Shown piece by piece: positions 1 to 10,536 of a stretch of 64,000 bases of DNA. How positions within the stretch are numbered: position 1 is the first letter of the stretch; every line of letters begins with the position of its first letter. The DNA comes from Flammulina velutipes. Its lineage: Eukaryota > Basidiomycota > Agaricomycetes > Agaricales > Physalacriaceae. Both the position numbers and the translations under genes were made by a program. The stretch lies in NCBI GenBank assembly GCA_011800155.1, contig CM022371.1:2728001-2792000 (forward strand), given 5' to 3'. The notes under the pieces were generated by a model, which saw nothing but the letters and a program-made list of their open reading frames with translations, was not told where the DNA came from and ran no database searches.

Positions 1-247
1 CGTAGATGCACTTAGTTTTATCTACACCTATTTTGGTCAATTATTACTGGTATGAGATCGTTACGCCCATCGTTTGAGTCGCATCTCTGAACAGGTAGTT
101 ACAATACTGTAGTTGGCCGAACTGAACATCTGAAGAGGTCGGAAAAGTTGCACGAGTTCAACACGGTTGAGATTACAAGCTAATAGACATTTTGTTGGTT
201 CGATGTATGAATTACACAGAGAGAGACAAGGTAGCGTTCGCCACTCG

Positions 248-2502
248 TTAGACCAATTCCCTGAGAAGTCCAAAATTGGGCGTGCCAAATCCAGTAACTA
301 AAGAAGCAAAAGGTCAGTTCATTCAGCGTTTACGCAAGAACGGTACTTACTTGGATCCCATCCCACCGTAGCCTGTTATACGTTAAGCATCGTAGGAAAG
401 ACCAAAAGGACAAGAAATACGCACATTGAAACCGTCCGTGCCGCAGCCTGGATTGTTACCAATAGTGATATCGTTGAAAGCCGCGCTGACATCCTGCTTG
501 TACAAAAGGGGGTTCACGAAGCCAAGAGTAGACTGTCCTTTGGATAACCGGATATCGTTCAGAAGAGCGAAGATGGCCGCAGCGACGGGTGAAGAAGCAG
601 AAGTGCCTCCGACGGATATCGTACGGCCTTGATACCAGACGCGGAAGCGTCTACCTTCAGCGGCAATATCGGGGATACCCTGGTAGGTGTTTGTCAGTTG
701 TGAGGATAGGTCAAAATAGGATGGTATTCACTCGTCCGCTAGTATTGAAGAGTCCAGTGTACGTTCCGGGCGCAAGTGAATTGATGTATCCGGGAACAAC
801 GTCGTCCTGGTACGAAGGTCGAGCGAACTTGTAGAAAATAAATACAAGCAGCAACATTTTCTTCAGAAGAAACTCACGTAGTCACTGAAGCCTCCGCCTG
901 AGAAATCAACGGCTATCTCGGGCACGTTCACAGTCCCACCAATGGCAGTGACACTGTAAAGGAGTCAGTACCGATGTGCATCAGAGAGCAGTCAGCGCAC
1001 TATGGACACCCACTAAAGTTTAAGTTAGTTAATGGTATAACGAGTTACGTTTCACGTACGCTGGGAAAAGAGGCTGGAATCGCGTCGTATTAGTGCCGAA
1101 AACAATGCACTCTTGGGTGGCAGGATCAGGGTTTCCGTCTCCTACTCCACCGTCTCCGCTGGAGAAGGTTACTGTAACACCTCGAGCACCTTGATAGATA
1201 AAGTAATCACCAATCAATCCTTGAGCTTGAGCAAGGTAACATACCGAGCTGTGCGAAGCCTTGGCATGCCCGCTGTGCGTAGCTGAAGGGAACAGTCTGT
1301 TCGGGTTCGCCGTAACTCGTGGAGATGACTTTAGGTGGGTTCTCCTGCGCCAAGATGAAATCGAGCCACTGTCTGCGGTGTTAATCGAAATAGAAGTCGT
1401 GTTTGGTTGGGAAAACGTACATCATTATACGGCTCGTTGGTGTTCGTGGTCGAATTCTCAGGTATGATGGGTGGTCTTCCAGCAATCGTATAGAAGGTCC
1501 CGGGAATGGGATACGCGACACCGAAAGCAAATTGTACGTCCAAATTTGCCTCAATGCCAGCGTTCGAGATGTTCTGGTCGTTGATACCTCCCTTGACGGA
1601 AATGACTTCGAAAGAGCTACCCACAGCCTCGGGCAATTGGTCCCGGTAGAAAGACTGCAAATCTGCTTCGTTGGCGTACTGTTCGAGGTATCCGGTGACG
1701 GCGATAGAATTATCGGGATGGGAAGGTGTGAAGTCCGTGATGTTGTAGAGCTGAAGCAGACAATCCACAGTGATGGATCTGTTGCAAGCTGGGTCGACCT
1801 CTCCATTAGCAAGGGTGTTGGAAACAAAGTTCCAGGCGTTCTCGATAGGATCCTCGACGAAGCTCTCTACAATGGTGCTCCTCATTGTCTTCCATCTGCC
1901 AAACAGCGTGGTCGGTTGCACGACGTCAACGTGGGAATGCAGATGTTCAGGAAGACTGTAACTGGTGGTACGAACAAGCGACGTCCCGTCGTCATGCTTC
2001 CAAACGTGATACGTCTGTTTTATTGCGTTAGTAGGAACATAGATTTGATTATCAATATACTGACAGTGTCGAGCATCTCCTCCACGACAGATACGGGGAG
2101 ACTGACGCGGATCCAATCGCGCGCCGAAGAAAGTCCAATATCAGTATCCGAATCGACGCCGTACATTCCCAGCCATTCAGTGACCAAAGCCAGGGATTCG
2201 TCATGCGGAGCGACGAGTTCGTCGACTTGCTCTTTGCTGAGATGTTGGCCGTACCGAGGGTGGTCAGGATCGCTGACTTCGTAAAGATGTTGCTCAAGAA
2301 CGTGGAAGTTAGGCTGGCGCAAACCAATTTGCAGTTCCACAGTGTGGTCTGGAGTAGGAAGACCGTCTCTGCGCCATCCTCGAGGAGCGTTGAAGACCTC
2401 CTTGACCTGGGGGGTGAAAGTACTCGGGGAAGGAGCTGCCGACGCCCATGGCAACAGACAGAGAGAAAGCAAAGACAACATGATGGGAGCCTTCAGAATC
2501 AT
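248..2502 (-). CDS. Sedolisin-family (S53) secreted serine carboxyl protease
   Basis: Predicted secreted acid protease of the sedolisin/tripeptidyl-peptidase family. The N-terminus has a hydrophobic signal peptide ending near ASAAPS, followed by a pro-kumamolisin activation domain (HPRYGQHLS, then VTEWL). The catalytic Glu/Asp pair is visible in GIEANLDVQFAFG (about 1538-1555), an SSGDGG oxyanion-type motif lies near 1160, and the nucleophile serine is in GGTSASSP (593-610). The C-terminus reads WDPITGFGTPNFG and stops at 248-250. Several short GT-AG introns interrupt the gene, including two in the last 250 nt of coding sequence. The protein is about 570 residues, usual for the family. The ATG at 2502 lies only 17 nt from a TATA-like box, so Met8 (2481), which still gives a full signal peptide, may be the real start. 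Role inferred: extracellular protein digestion at low pH. Confidence 0.9.
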
Positions 2503-2518
2503 CAAGGGAATGCCTCAA

Positions 2519-2526
2519 TTTATATA
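2519..2526 (-). promoter_or_regulatory. TATA-like box of the sedolisin gene
   Basis: On the minus strand the sequence reads TATATAAA, 17 nt upstream of the first ATG (2502) and 38 nt upstream of the second in-frame ATG (2481). If functional, transcription would start near or after the first ATG, which favours the second Met. Confidence 0.4.
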
Positions 2527-2921
2527 ACTTGTCCATGGGAAAAATCTAGCGAAGATGATTAAAAGAAGGAGGAAACGCATTGCAGGCTATTGCAGGTTCG
2601 CCGAGTTTCTATTTCGAGCGGACATGTTAGCATGTGGATCACCTCGACAAATGGGTTAGTATGATATCCGGGAATCAGTACGTACTTCAGAGAGACTTCG
2701 TCAAACAGGACAATGGTTAGACAGGAAGTCGGAGTATGAAACCGAGGGAAAGAGATGCTGAGACTCACATTGAATCGCACGATGTTGTAAGCATACCATA
2801 CGGTCGAGCGATGTGGGCTCTGAAATCTCAATGGCCGTCCGTACCTGGGAGAACTAGCGGCAGATGCTACGCACCTCTCGCGTGATACATTTTGGCGGCA
2901 CCTACAACATCATGTATCTCT
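2527..2921. other. Intergenic region upstream of sedolisin gene
   Basis: About 400 nt between the 3' end of eIF3m and the sedolisin TATA box. Six-frame reading shows no convincing protein. It should hold the sedolisin promoter and the eIF3m 3' UTR; no specific operator could be identified. Confidence 0.5.
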
Positions 2922-4441
2922 CTATGCAGCGACGGGAATGACACCTCCCTGCCTAGCGCTAGCGACCACCTCTAGTACGCCAGTCAGCCCGGTCTTCCAT
3001 GCCAAGAGCCTCTTCTCAAGCACTTCCCACTGCTGCCGCTCGAACGTCCGTGCCGTCGACCGAACAACAAGTATGGTCTGATTAGTCTGGGAGATCTTTC
3101 CAGACAACAGACCCGCGCGGATAACTGATATGGCGTTAGAATGACCGACGATGAAGGGGAATGATAGGACTCGCCATCGATGATCCACTTCTCGACTTCG
3201 GAGATGTCAACTTGCAGCGTCTCTGCGACCTGCGAGTATGACACGTGCTGCCCCACCTTTTGGAATCCTAGCGACGCGAGGGTGAGGAGGCGAATTTTGT
3301 GTTCGAGCACCGAGGCATCCAGTTCTACAGAGGCATGAGAAACAGAAGAATCCGGCAATAGGAAGACCGTACTATATTTTTCTGATGCATCGGGATGGCT
3401 ATCCTGCCATGACTTGAAGTCTGCGAGACCGCCGTTGAGGAAGACTTGAAGGAGAGAGAACAGTTCGTGATCCTTGGATGCTACCACAGCATCTAGTTTG
3501 AATAGAGGATCAAAATTGAATACGCTAGGCAGACGAAGAGCCGTGGCGATGGCATCAATTGCAGCTGCCTTGGCCTCGTCTGACGAAGGAGGGAGCGACT
3601 CGACATAGGAAAGTTGGTAGGTGTATGATATTACTCTTCAAACAAGGTCAGTAAAACTTTTTATACACTCCTCTGAACGAACACTCACGGTTGTGCAAGT
3701 TTTGAGTGAGCCTCCACCAGACTCTTGAGGAACGCGCTTTTCTCTTCTGCTGAAATAGACCATTCGCTCAACCATTTTTCCGCCTCGGCTTGCGAGAGCT
3801 GTACAACGTTTGCATCGTCGTTTTCAATGGCCGCGTTGAGAAGCGTTGAGTAGACAGGATAGCGCAGCGATGAAGTCCTCGGCAAAGCATTGAACAAGTT
3901 GGATAATCTGCACAATTCATAAGTATTAGGATACGCGAACGGGGGATATACGTGCATCCGGTACTTGATAGGCGTCTGCGATGGAGATGCGGTAGAAATG
4001 ATGGTCAAAAGCGTGGACAGATATTCCTTCAGTTCCGGCGAGTCTGATGGATACAGAGATAGTAAATGCGAGAAGATCATGTTGAAGAAACCCTCCATCT
4101 CTGCGTATATTGAGCATCGTATTTCCAGCAGCAGTCAAGCATTGCGCACCTTTGTCTGATCCTTCTCCCAATCCTTTTATCTCCTTCATTGTCATCGCAA
4201 AAATCTTTTGCCGCTTCTGGACATTTTCCTGAGTTGGTTTGTCGCTATCCTCCTTGAATGCCTCTTGGAATGGACGAATGAAAGCTGCACGGGTTTCCTC
4301 TGGCGTATTTCTGACGATATATCCAACTAATTCTTGGATCTGGGAGATGGTTGAGCAATTTCAGACAGACAAGCTGGCATTTCCTACCTGCTCTTCAAAA
4401 GTTCCCTCTGAAAACACGGATATTGAATCTGTCCCAGTCAT
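2922..4441 (-). CDS. Eukaryotic translation initiation factor 3 subunit M (eIF3m)
   Basis: PCI-domain subunit of the eIF3 complex, which assembles the 43S pre-initiation complex in the cytoplasm. The protein starts MTGTDSISVFSEGTFEEQ, passes through helical repeats (PSDSPELKEYLSTLLT; SLRYPVYSTLLNAAIEN) and ends in a PCI winged-helix region (ISEVEKWIIDVIRAGLLSGK, then STARTFERQQWEVLEKRLLAWK), a C-terminal pattern characteristic of eIF3m rather than the related COP9 subunit CSN7. There are about five introns. The one at 3125-3174 begins with GC, not GT: only its removal restores IIDVIRAG. The start ATG follows AAA and lacks an in-frame upstream alternative. Constitutive expression is expected. 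Confidence 0.9.
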
Positions 4442-4636
4442 TTTGGCGCAGAGGTGATGATGGTCAGAAATTTAGCACTGCCGGCAAGCTGGTGCCAAAC
4501 ACTTGCAAAGTTGCCTACGCCACACGAACTTAGGATGCGAGTGTCAAGTAGCCTCGATCTGTCCACGAATGTAGTCTTCTCTACCTAATACAGTTCATAA
4601 AAAACGATACAAAGCTATAACTACTTGAAATACAGA

Positions 4637-5918
4637 TTAGACTGAAGGTTCTCTTTCTACACTTGGTCCAGATGTATCAACCATAGACGCGGGGGAAGGC
4701 AGAGACGGTATAAGGGGAGAAGCGTTTCTAGACAAATATTCGGGGGCGCCTACACCACGCCGGAGACGAGGAAGGGGAGACAATGTCCTGTAAACATTGG
4801 GCTCTGCTGAGCTTTCGCGTGAAGGGGAAGTACTGGATGGTGTGATGGTAGTATACAACCTTCCTGCGATAGAATCGTCATCGTTCAGCATGTTCACGAC
4901 AGGCTCAGAGGGTCTACGTCGAGCGCCGCGGTTCAGAGGGAAAAAACGCCGGAGAGATGATGAAGCGTTGTGGCGCAGGGGGTCCTGGGGATGTGAGCCT
5001 GAGGCAGCGCTGGAATCCACAGGTGGCGAATTACGAATATAGATCACGGAGTCCCGTATCGACATTTCGCGATTCGCAGAGCGTCTCCGAGAAGAGAATT
5101 CGTTGAAGTCCACGGCGCGAGGCTGGCGTGTACGACGAATAGATGGTTGGCGCACCAACGGACGATGGTGTTGGAATCTAGCCGGCTGCGGGGGAGGGGA
5201 GGTTATTGGTATGAGGTCCGTCGACCCACTGATGCCGTCCAGCGGATCTGGGCTCGACGTTCGCACTAAAGAAGTCCATTCCTCCGCCCACCCGCCATCT
5301 GCACCAAGAGCATCGAACATGGGATTTTGCTGGACGCCCTCCATGTTTCCGTTGGCATCGAGCAACTCTTCGAAATCATCCTCGTCCTCGATGTGATGTG
5401 GTGGCGACGGCGCAACTTCGGAAACAATGGGATGTACACGACGTCGACGGCGGAATATCTGGCTCTCAGCGCTAAGGGAACGCAGGCTATGCGCCGTTCG
5501 TTCTGAAATCAACCTTTTGTCCGAGTCCGTAGCGGCCAATCGGTTGCGCCGATCCGCCATTTCCTGTGTAAAGCTTAGTGTGTAGTTCGAGTACGCTGTC
5601 ATTAATAGACGTACCTTGACAAGGATATCGATGACGGTCGCCGTGAACGAGTCGCCGGTGTCGAGGTCTTCAACAAAAGACTCGTAGCTAATCGTTGGCT
5701 CCGTCGCCGACTTTTCAAGCATCGCGCGTCGAATTGCGCCGGATCTACGTCTGGTCAATATAACTCGTGAGTAGAATTAACATTGCCACCCACGCAAGCG
5801 TTTTGAGTTTGTGGTGTAGGACATCGTCGTAGTAGTCGGCCGACCTGACAACACACCGAGATGAGTCTTGTTTCACAATTTACTGTATCGCTGTGCGCGC
5901 TACACACCATTTTCCCAT
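4637..5918 (-). CDS. Unrecognised protein with ordered N-terminus and long disordered tail
   Basis: I do not recognise the family. The model begins MGKWSADYYDDVLHHKLK, built from a 10-nt first exon (5909-5918), a second short exon, and a third exon opening RRSGAIRRAML, joined by introns in the 5840-5905 and 5752-5795 areas; another intron follows DILVK near 5612. The first 80 residues look ordered and carry acidic and hydrophobic alternation. After that the protein is rich in Ser, Pro and Arg with basic clusters (FRRRRRVHP; RRGARRRPSEP) and an acidic patch (EDEDDFEEL), so it is probably disordered and nuclear or phosphoregulated. Length is about 395 residues. No membrane segment is evident. 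Function is unknown. The 3' end and reading frame are firm; the first two exons rest only on splice signals and phase. Confidence 0.65.
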
Positions 5919-6107
5919 TTTATAGTGTCTTTCAACGAACAAACGTATGAGCTCTGCGACGAGACAAAAGAGTTCAAGATGATGGTCAATGGACAACAAG
6001 AGTGGCGAAGCTCTTGAACAACACATGTCATCAGCAATGTGGCGACAACACAGCCACATGAAAAATCCACGAAATGTATTCACAGAGAAAGAGTGGTATA
6101 AAAGGTA

Positions 6108-8047
6108 TCACGGAGTTTCTACACCATCAGCAGCAGCAGCAGCTCCCGTAGCCGAGGCACCGTTCGTCCTAGTGGGTCGCGGAGATGCACTTGTTGGTCG
6201 ATCTTTGCTGCTGAGTAAACTCTGGAAAAAGTTCTGTAATACTTCATGCTGTGTCTGGCCAGTGGGACTAGGCGTTGTCGCTACGTTCGGTGAAGACGGT
6301 GGCCGCCCTCCTGGAGGAGGAGCTCCTCCACCTGTCGAGGACGCCAAAGCTGCTGGTCGGCTGCTCGCCGCTGTTCGTGAGGACGCTATCCTACGCGCGG
6401 CCGCTGCCGTGTCTGCCACGCTTGAGCTTGCCCCCCCACCGCCCACCTCCATCTCCGAAAGTGCGCGCACCACGTTTGGCATGCTGAAGGTGCCATTCCC
6501 AAGCGGTCCGACGATACCAGCTGAGGCGCCTTCCAGATCTGCAGGATTGCGGAAGGCACCTCGAGGATCCCGATCTGGCTTTTTGGCATTCTCGTCGTAA
6601 TTCTTGGAGAGGAAAGTTTGTTCAGGCATAGGACTGTTGAACGGTGGTAACGGTGGCGGCTGGGAAGCATGTCAGTTAGACCATCAGGAGATTGCATATA
6701 CATACCTTGGTTCCTTGGTCTGGTACAATCATGCTATACATCTTTTTTACTCCAATCTCCTCTGAAGTTAAAGCACTATCTGGGTCCAAGTCTCTATCCC
6801 ATGCATCTCCCCACACCTTTGGCTCAAACTGTCGGACAATTTCAATTTTGCCCCAGCTGTCCCAGCCTGCCGGAATTACAAGATGGTCGCGGTCAAGTGG
6901 ATTCGGTTTGTGGTTGAACGGGAAAGGATTGCGGACGGGAGCAGGTGCTTCGGTACCGCTCATCGCAAGAGACGGTGCCGGAGGAGTGAACAGTAAATGG
7001 AGTGCGTACTGTCGGAGGACCTGCAGTGTCGCTGGAAGAGGTGTTGTATAGAACAGGGAGGCTCCATCTATCCCGATATGAGTTGACAGAATTAGCAAAG
7101 GTAACAGACGACGTACATTTCAGACATATAGTCCTGAGGACTTGCATTATGCCGTCCGTCCTTTCTTCCCATTCACCCCCTTTGCCTTTCACCATTCCAC
7201 CCATACCCGAGGCACCACCTACCACATCATGGCCTTCATCGATAAGGTCGGCTTTAGTGCAGACGACGATGATAGGAACGCCAGCTGGATTATGTGTGAA
7301 CGTTCCCGAACCGAGTGGTAAAAGAGTTCCAGACATTGTCGACGATGTCGCGGGTATCGGCTCGCTGGTAGGTTCTGCATAGTGCTGTATGTGGGCTTGT
7401 ACTGTGAAATAATGTTGAGAAAGTTATATACCAAGTGGTTGAGGGCAAGCTTACATCTATCACGATTCTCCTCTCGTACGATCTCGAGTTCACGCGCACC
7501 ATCCCCTTTGGCCCAGGTATCAATCCACTGCAGCCACAGCTCTAGTTCTTCAACAAAGGTCCAAGGGCGCGTCCAGTCGAGCGTGATGATGAACAGGGTA
7601 TGAGGAATGCTCGTTCGCGGTGGAAGGGAATGGGGCAGCAATGCTGTATAAGATGAATTCGAAGATGGTACAGTGAACACGGAGAGACGCGCAAGGGTGT
7701 CTATTGCATGTATTAGAAGACGTGTAAACACTGCGGAAATGGCCAACCTTCATCAGCATCGTCCCGCACGTCAGCAAATTCGTAACCAAGTGCAAAGTCA
7801 GTCTTGTGCTCGTCTTTGCCGACGTCTTCCAGTGGTTTCTGGAGCAGCGCCGACGCGAGAGTGGATTTTCCAGAGCTGGGTTGACCGAGCACGACGATCT
7901 GTTTGGAGTTTATAGAGCGCGACGAAGAGACGGAGTCGAGGATGGAGGACCTGTCGGGGCTGTCTCAAACAGCGAGCAAAAAGAAAGAAATGGAGGTCAC
8001 CATAAATCCTGGGGCAGAGCCTCGGGTGACGCTGGGCGCGAGTCCAT
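6108..8047 (-). CDS. Cytoplasmic dynein 1 light intermediate chain
   Basis: Subunit of the dynein motor that links it to cargo adaptors. The N-terminus, MDSRPASPEALPQDL, leads after a short intron into a P-loop GQPSSGKS and then QKPLEDVGKDEHKTDFALGY, as in the Ras-like domain of DLICs. Further on are LFIITLDWTRPWTFVEELE (Walker-B-like region), GVPIIVVCTKADLIDEG (guanine-specificity-like NKxD position), and IPAGWDSWGKI, a DLIC hallmark. The C-terminal 170 residues are low complexity, rich in Ala, Ser and Pro (a GCA/GCT-rich run at 6126-6146 encodes poly-Ala), matching the unstructured adaptor-binding tail; a helix VLQNFFQSLLSS in it resembles the adaptor-binding helix. About 540 residues and six or more introns. 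The start codon lies 49 nt from that of divergent TIP41. Confidence 0.88.
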
Positions 8048-8096
8048 CTATTGCAACGACGAAGGCGTAAATGAAAGAGGTTGATCGGCATTTGCC
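8048..8096. promoter_or_regulatory. 49-nt divergent intergenic segment (dynein LIC / TIP41)
   Basis: Only 49 nt separate the two start codons. Both transcripts must either start inside it or have 5' ends overlapping the neighbouring gene. No TATA box is seen. A shared bidirectional core promoter is inferred. Confidence 0.55.
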
Positions 8097-9224
8097 ATGC
8101 AATTAGGCTTTCCTTCATCACCCACCACGACGTCCCCGACAATTGCCCCGCCATCGCGCCCATCGCCCTCGGACGCCATGACATCTGCAGCAGTCGCCGT
8201 TCCCATACACGAGCTCTACGAATCACCCAACTCACGCTCAATCAAAGTGAATGGCTGGCTAATCTCAACAACAACGAATCCCATCTCGAATGCTTCGGAA
8301 TGCGATGCTCTGCAGGCTTCTCTGGGTATCCCGCTGCCCGAGATGACATTTGGTAACAACAATCTTACACTCGAACACGAAGCTTCCGGGTGGAAGTATT
8401 CCTTTTCTGCCGAGGATGCTTTAGCCGCCGTCAAGAGAGGCCAGCTTGGCGATGGCGATGGCGGCGTCAAGGTCGAGTACGCCGACGCGTGGCTTAAGAG
8501 TCGGTGAGCAAAGGGCAAAATATCAGAGTCATATTCAGTAAACGGAGGATGTACAGATCGTCGAGCAGTACGATGCCTCAGACCGTACAGGCCAAGCCAT
8601 ACGACTGGACATACACAACAACGTATCCAGGCCACACCGAGGACGAGTCCAAATTTCAACCAACGTGGACGTCCTCCGACGGGTCACACAGCATTCCCAT
8701 CGCGGAATTGACGCGTCCTGATCCTATTCTCTTCTTTGCTGAAATTCCACTGTTCGAAGACGAGCTGCACGACAACGGATCGTCTGGCCTCATCGTGAGA
8801 ATAGTAAGCATTCACTTGTATAGTCTAACAGACCACTTATACGGGCAGTAGCGTGTCATGCCAACTTGCATCTTCATCTTGGCGCGGTTTACATTACGCG
8901 TAGACAATGTTCTATTCCGCGCCTTTGACACGAGGATCTATCATTCCTTTGCTTCTGAACCTCTCACAATTGTACGAGAGATGAATGGCTGGGAAGCACC
9001 TTATCATGCCATCAAAGATGTACGTTGCGCCACACTTCACGCTTGCTCACCTCTCATAATTCGTCTCGTAGCGTTTACCCAAACGCGATGACCTCACACC
9101 TTTGACGGACCCTAATTTCATCGCCAAAGCTCTCACAGACACCCGTCGCTTTTCCCAAACTGAGGGAGCGCGAACTGGCTGGAGAAGTTTGGGAACACAA
9201 CTAGAATACGCCACATTAGCATAA
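8097..9224 (+). CDS. TIP41: TIP41-like protein, PP2A-type phosphatase/TOR pathway regulator
   Basis: TIP41 binds the Tap42/PP2A-type phosphatase module downstream of TORC1. The protein has the family landmarks in order: SIKVNGWLIST, LPEMTFGNNNLTLEHE, GDGGVKVEYADAWLKSR, YDWTYTTTYPG, DPILFFAEIPLFEDELHDNG, VMPTCIFILARFTLRVDNVL and an invariant-type DTRIYH segment. Four exons are joined by short introns; the first intron (donor after AGTCG near 8503) ends before the YDWTYTT exon. The gene ends LEYATLA and stops at 9222-9224, 56 nt from the stop of convergent TAF12. The start at 8097 gives an N-terminal Ser/Pro/Thr-rich leader of about 27 residues; an internal ATG at about 8178 (MTSAAVAVPIHELY) is an alternative start. 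Confidence 0.92.
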
Positions 9225-9280
9225 TTGGTATGTATCATAGCAACGTGTAAGTATACAGAGATGGACTAATCGATACAGAA

Positions 9281-10397
9281 CTACATTAACTTCGCCTCTC
9301 TCTTGGCCTGCTGGACCTGGTTCAAACGTTGACTTCTCAATGTCATATGTGTTCCCTGCGCAGCCTTTTTCGCCTGAGGAACCGATGGGATAGGCGCTAC
9401 AGAGGATTGGGACAGCGATATCCGGGTGTCGTCCGAGGCAAATCCGGGTATTCGTATGTTGTGGTTTCGTTCTTGGGGTGAAATGAGCCTGGCACGCGGC
9501 AAGAATGGAAGTAGCTTACCGAGATGTAGCTGTAAATCCCGAACCTCTAATGTATCTCCCCCTCGATGTTTAGCAAGTCGGCACGCAAAGTTTGTTACAG
9601 AGTCTATGAACTCGTCCGCTATGTTCAAGAGGAGCTACAAAAGGTGTGAGATGGTTGGAGGGAATAGCGCGAGACGCACATACATCTTCAACATCTGGTT
9701 CTATCTTCACGTTGGGGTCTATACTGGCAACAAGATCTTGAAGCGTCCTGCGCATGCTCTGGTCGCCGGGCGTGTTTTTCCGTCGGGAACGACTGTCTTC
9801 AAGAGAGAGCATAGTCACATCATCGGTGGGGCGAGCAACTTGTGCGGGAGTGCCTACAATACACATTAGGCTACCGCTAAGCCAATATTGTTGCAGACTG
9901 ACCAGAAATACGTCCACTGGGTATGCCGCCCGATAATGACGGTCGCGTTTGTGCCCATTGTACAGCGCCTGGATTCGAAGTGTTCAGGGTGCCGCTGATA
10001 GGATAGGCGCCGTCGGTGGGAGGAGTATGCGCGAGGTTGGGAACAGAATCGGTGCCGACGCGGAATGCAGGATGCGCAGGTGTCGCGGCTGCAGGTGTAG
10101 AGGAGGAGCCTGCCCCGTTCGAGGGCGTCGTGGGATTCTTGTGTTGGTCGGCGTACATTTTGAGCTGCAGAACGTTGTCGACGACGCCATCGAGCTCATT
10201 CGCGCACGCACCTGTATTATTTGCTGCTGGCTGAGCTTTCCCTGCTGTACCAGGGTGGTCATGTTGTTTATTAGGAGTTGAGCGACATTGTGGTCGGAGA
10301 CGTCCTGGCCTGTTTGAGCTTTGAGTAGACTGCTTAGCATGTCTATCATCGTTGTCGGCTTCTTTGTCGGATCTATGGCTGGCGATGAGGAAGACAT
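9281..10397 (-). CDS. TAF12: TFIID/SAGA subunit TAF12 (histone-fold)
   Basis: TAF12 pairs with TAF4 (TFIID) or Ada1 (SAGA) through a histone fold. The fold is split by introns but reads clearly: [16 protein letters not shown], then [20 protein letters not shown], then [14 protein letters not shown], then [11 protein letters not shown], the usual TAF12 order and spacing. N-terminal to it are a helical region [19 protein letters not shown], Gln-rich LSQQQIIQ and a long Pro/Ser/Thr/Ala linker. The ATG at 10397 ([10 protein letters not shown]) is chosen because upstream in-frame codons look like 5' UTR. At the C-terminus, [17 protein letters not shown] is basic. Introns include one of about 47 nt between LHL and ERNHN. 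Confidence 0.92.
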
Positions 10398-10536
10398 TGG
10401 GACAAAGGAGCGAAAGAGCAAAGGATAATTGATAGTGATGATGAGAGTCGAGAGCAAGGCCGATTTGATTTGAATTTTACACGCTCTGCTTACAACCACG
10501 ACCAGCGCTGCGTCTTTTTTTCTTCGCGCAGCCAGC

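Noticed and set aside
1403..2284. 293-codon plus-strand ORF
   Set aside because: Lies antisense over the sedolisin coding exons, whose protease motifs are on the minus strand; composition is not protein-like.
6126..6146. Short CAG-like triplet run
   Set aside because: Encodes poly-Ala in the dynein LIC tail; too short to be a notable microsatellite.
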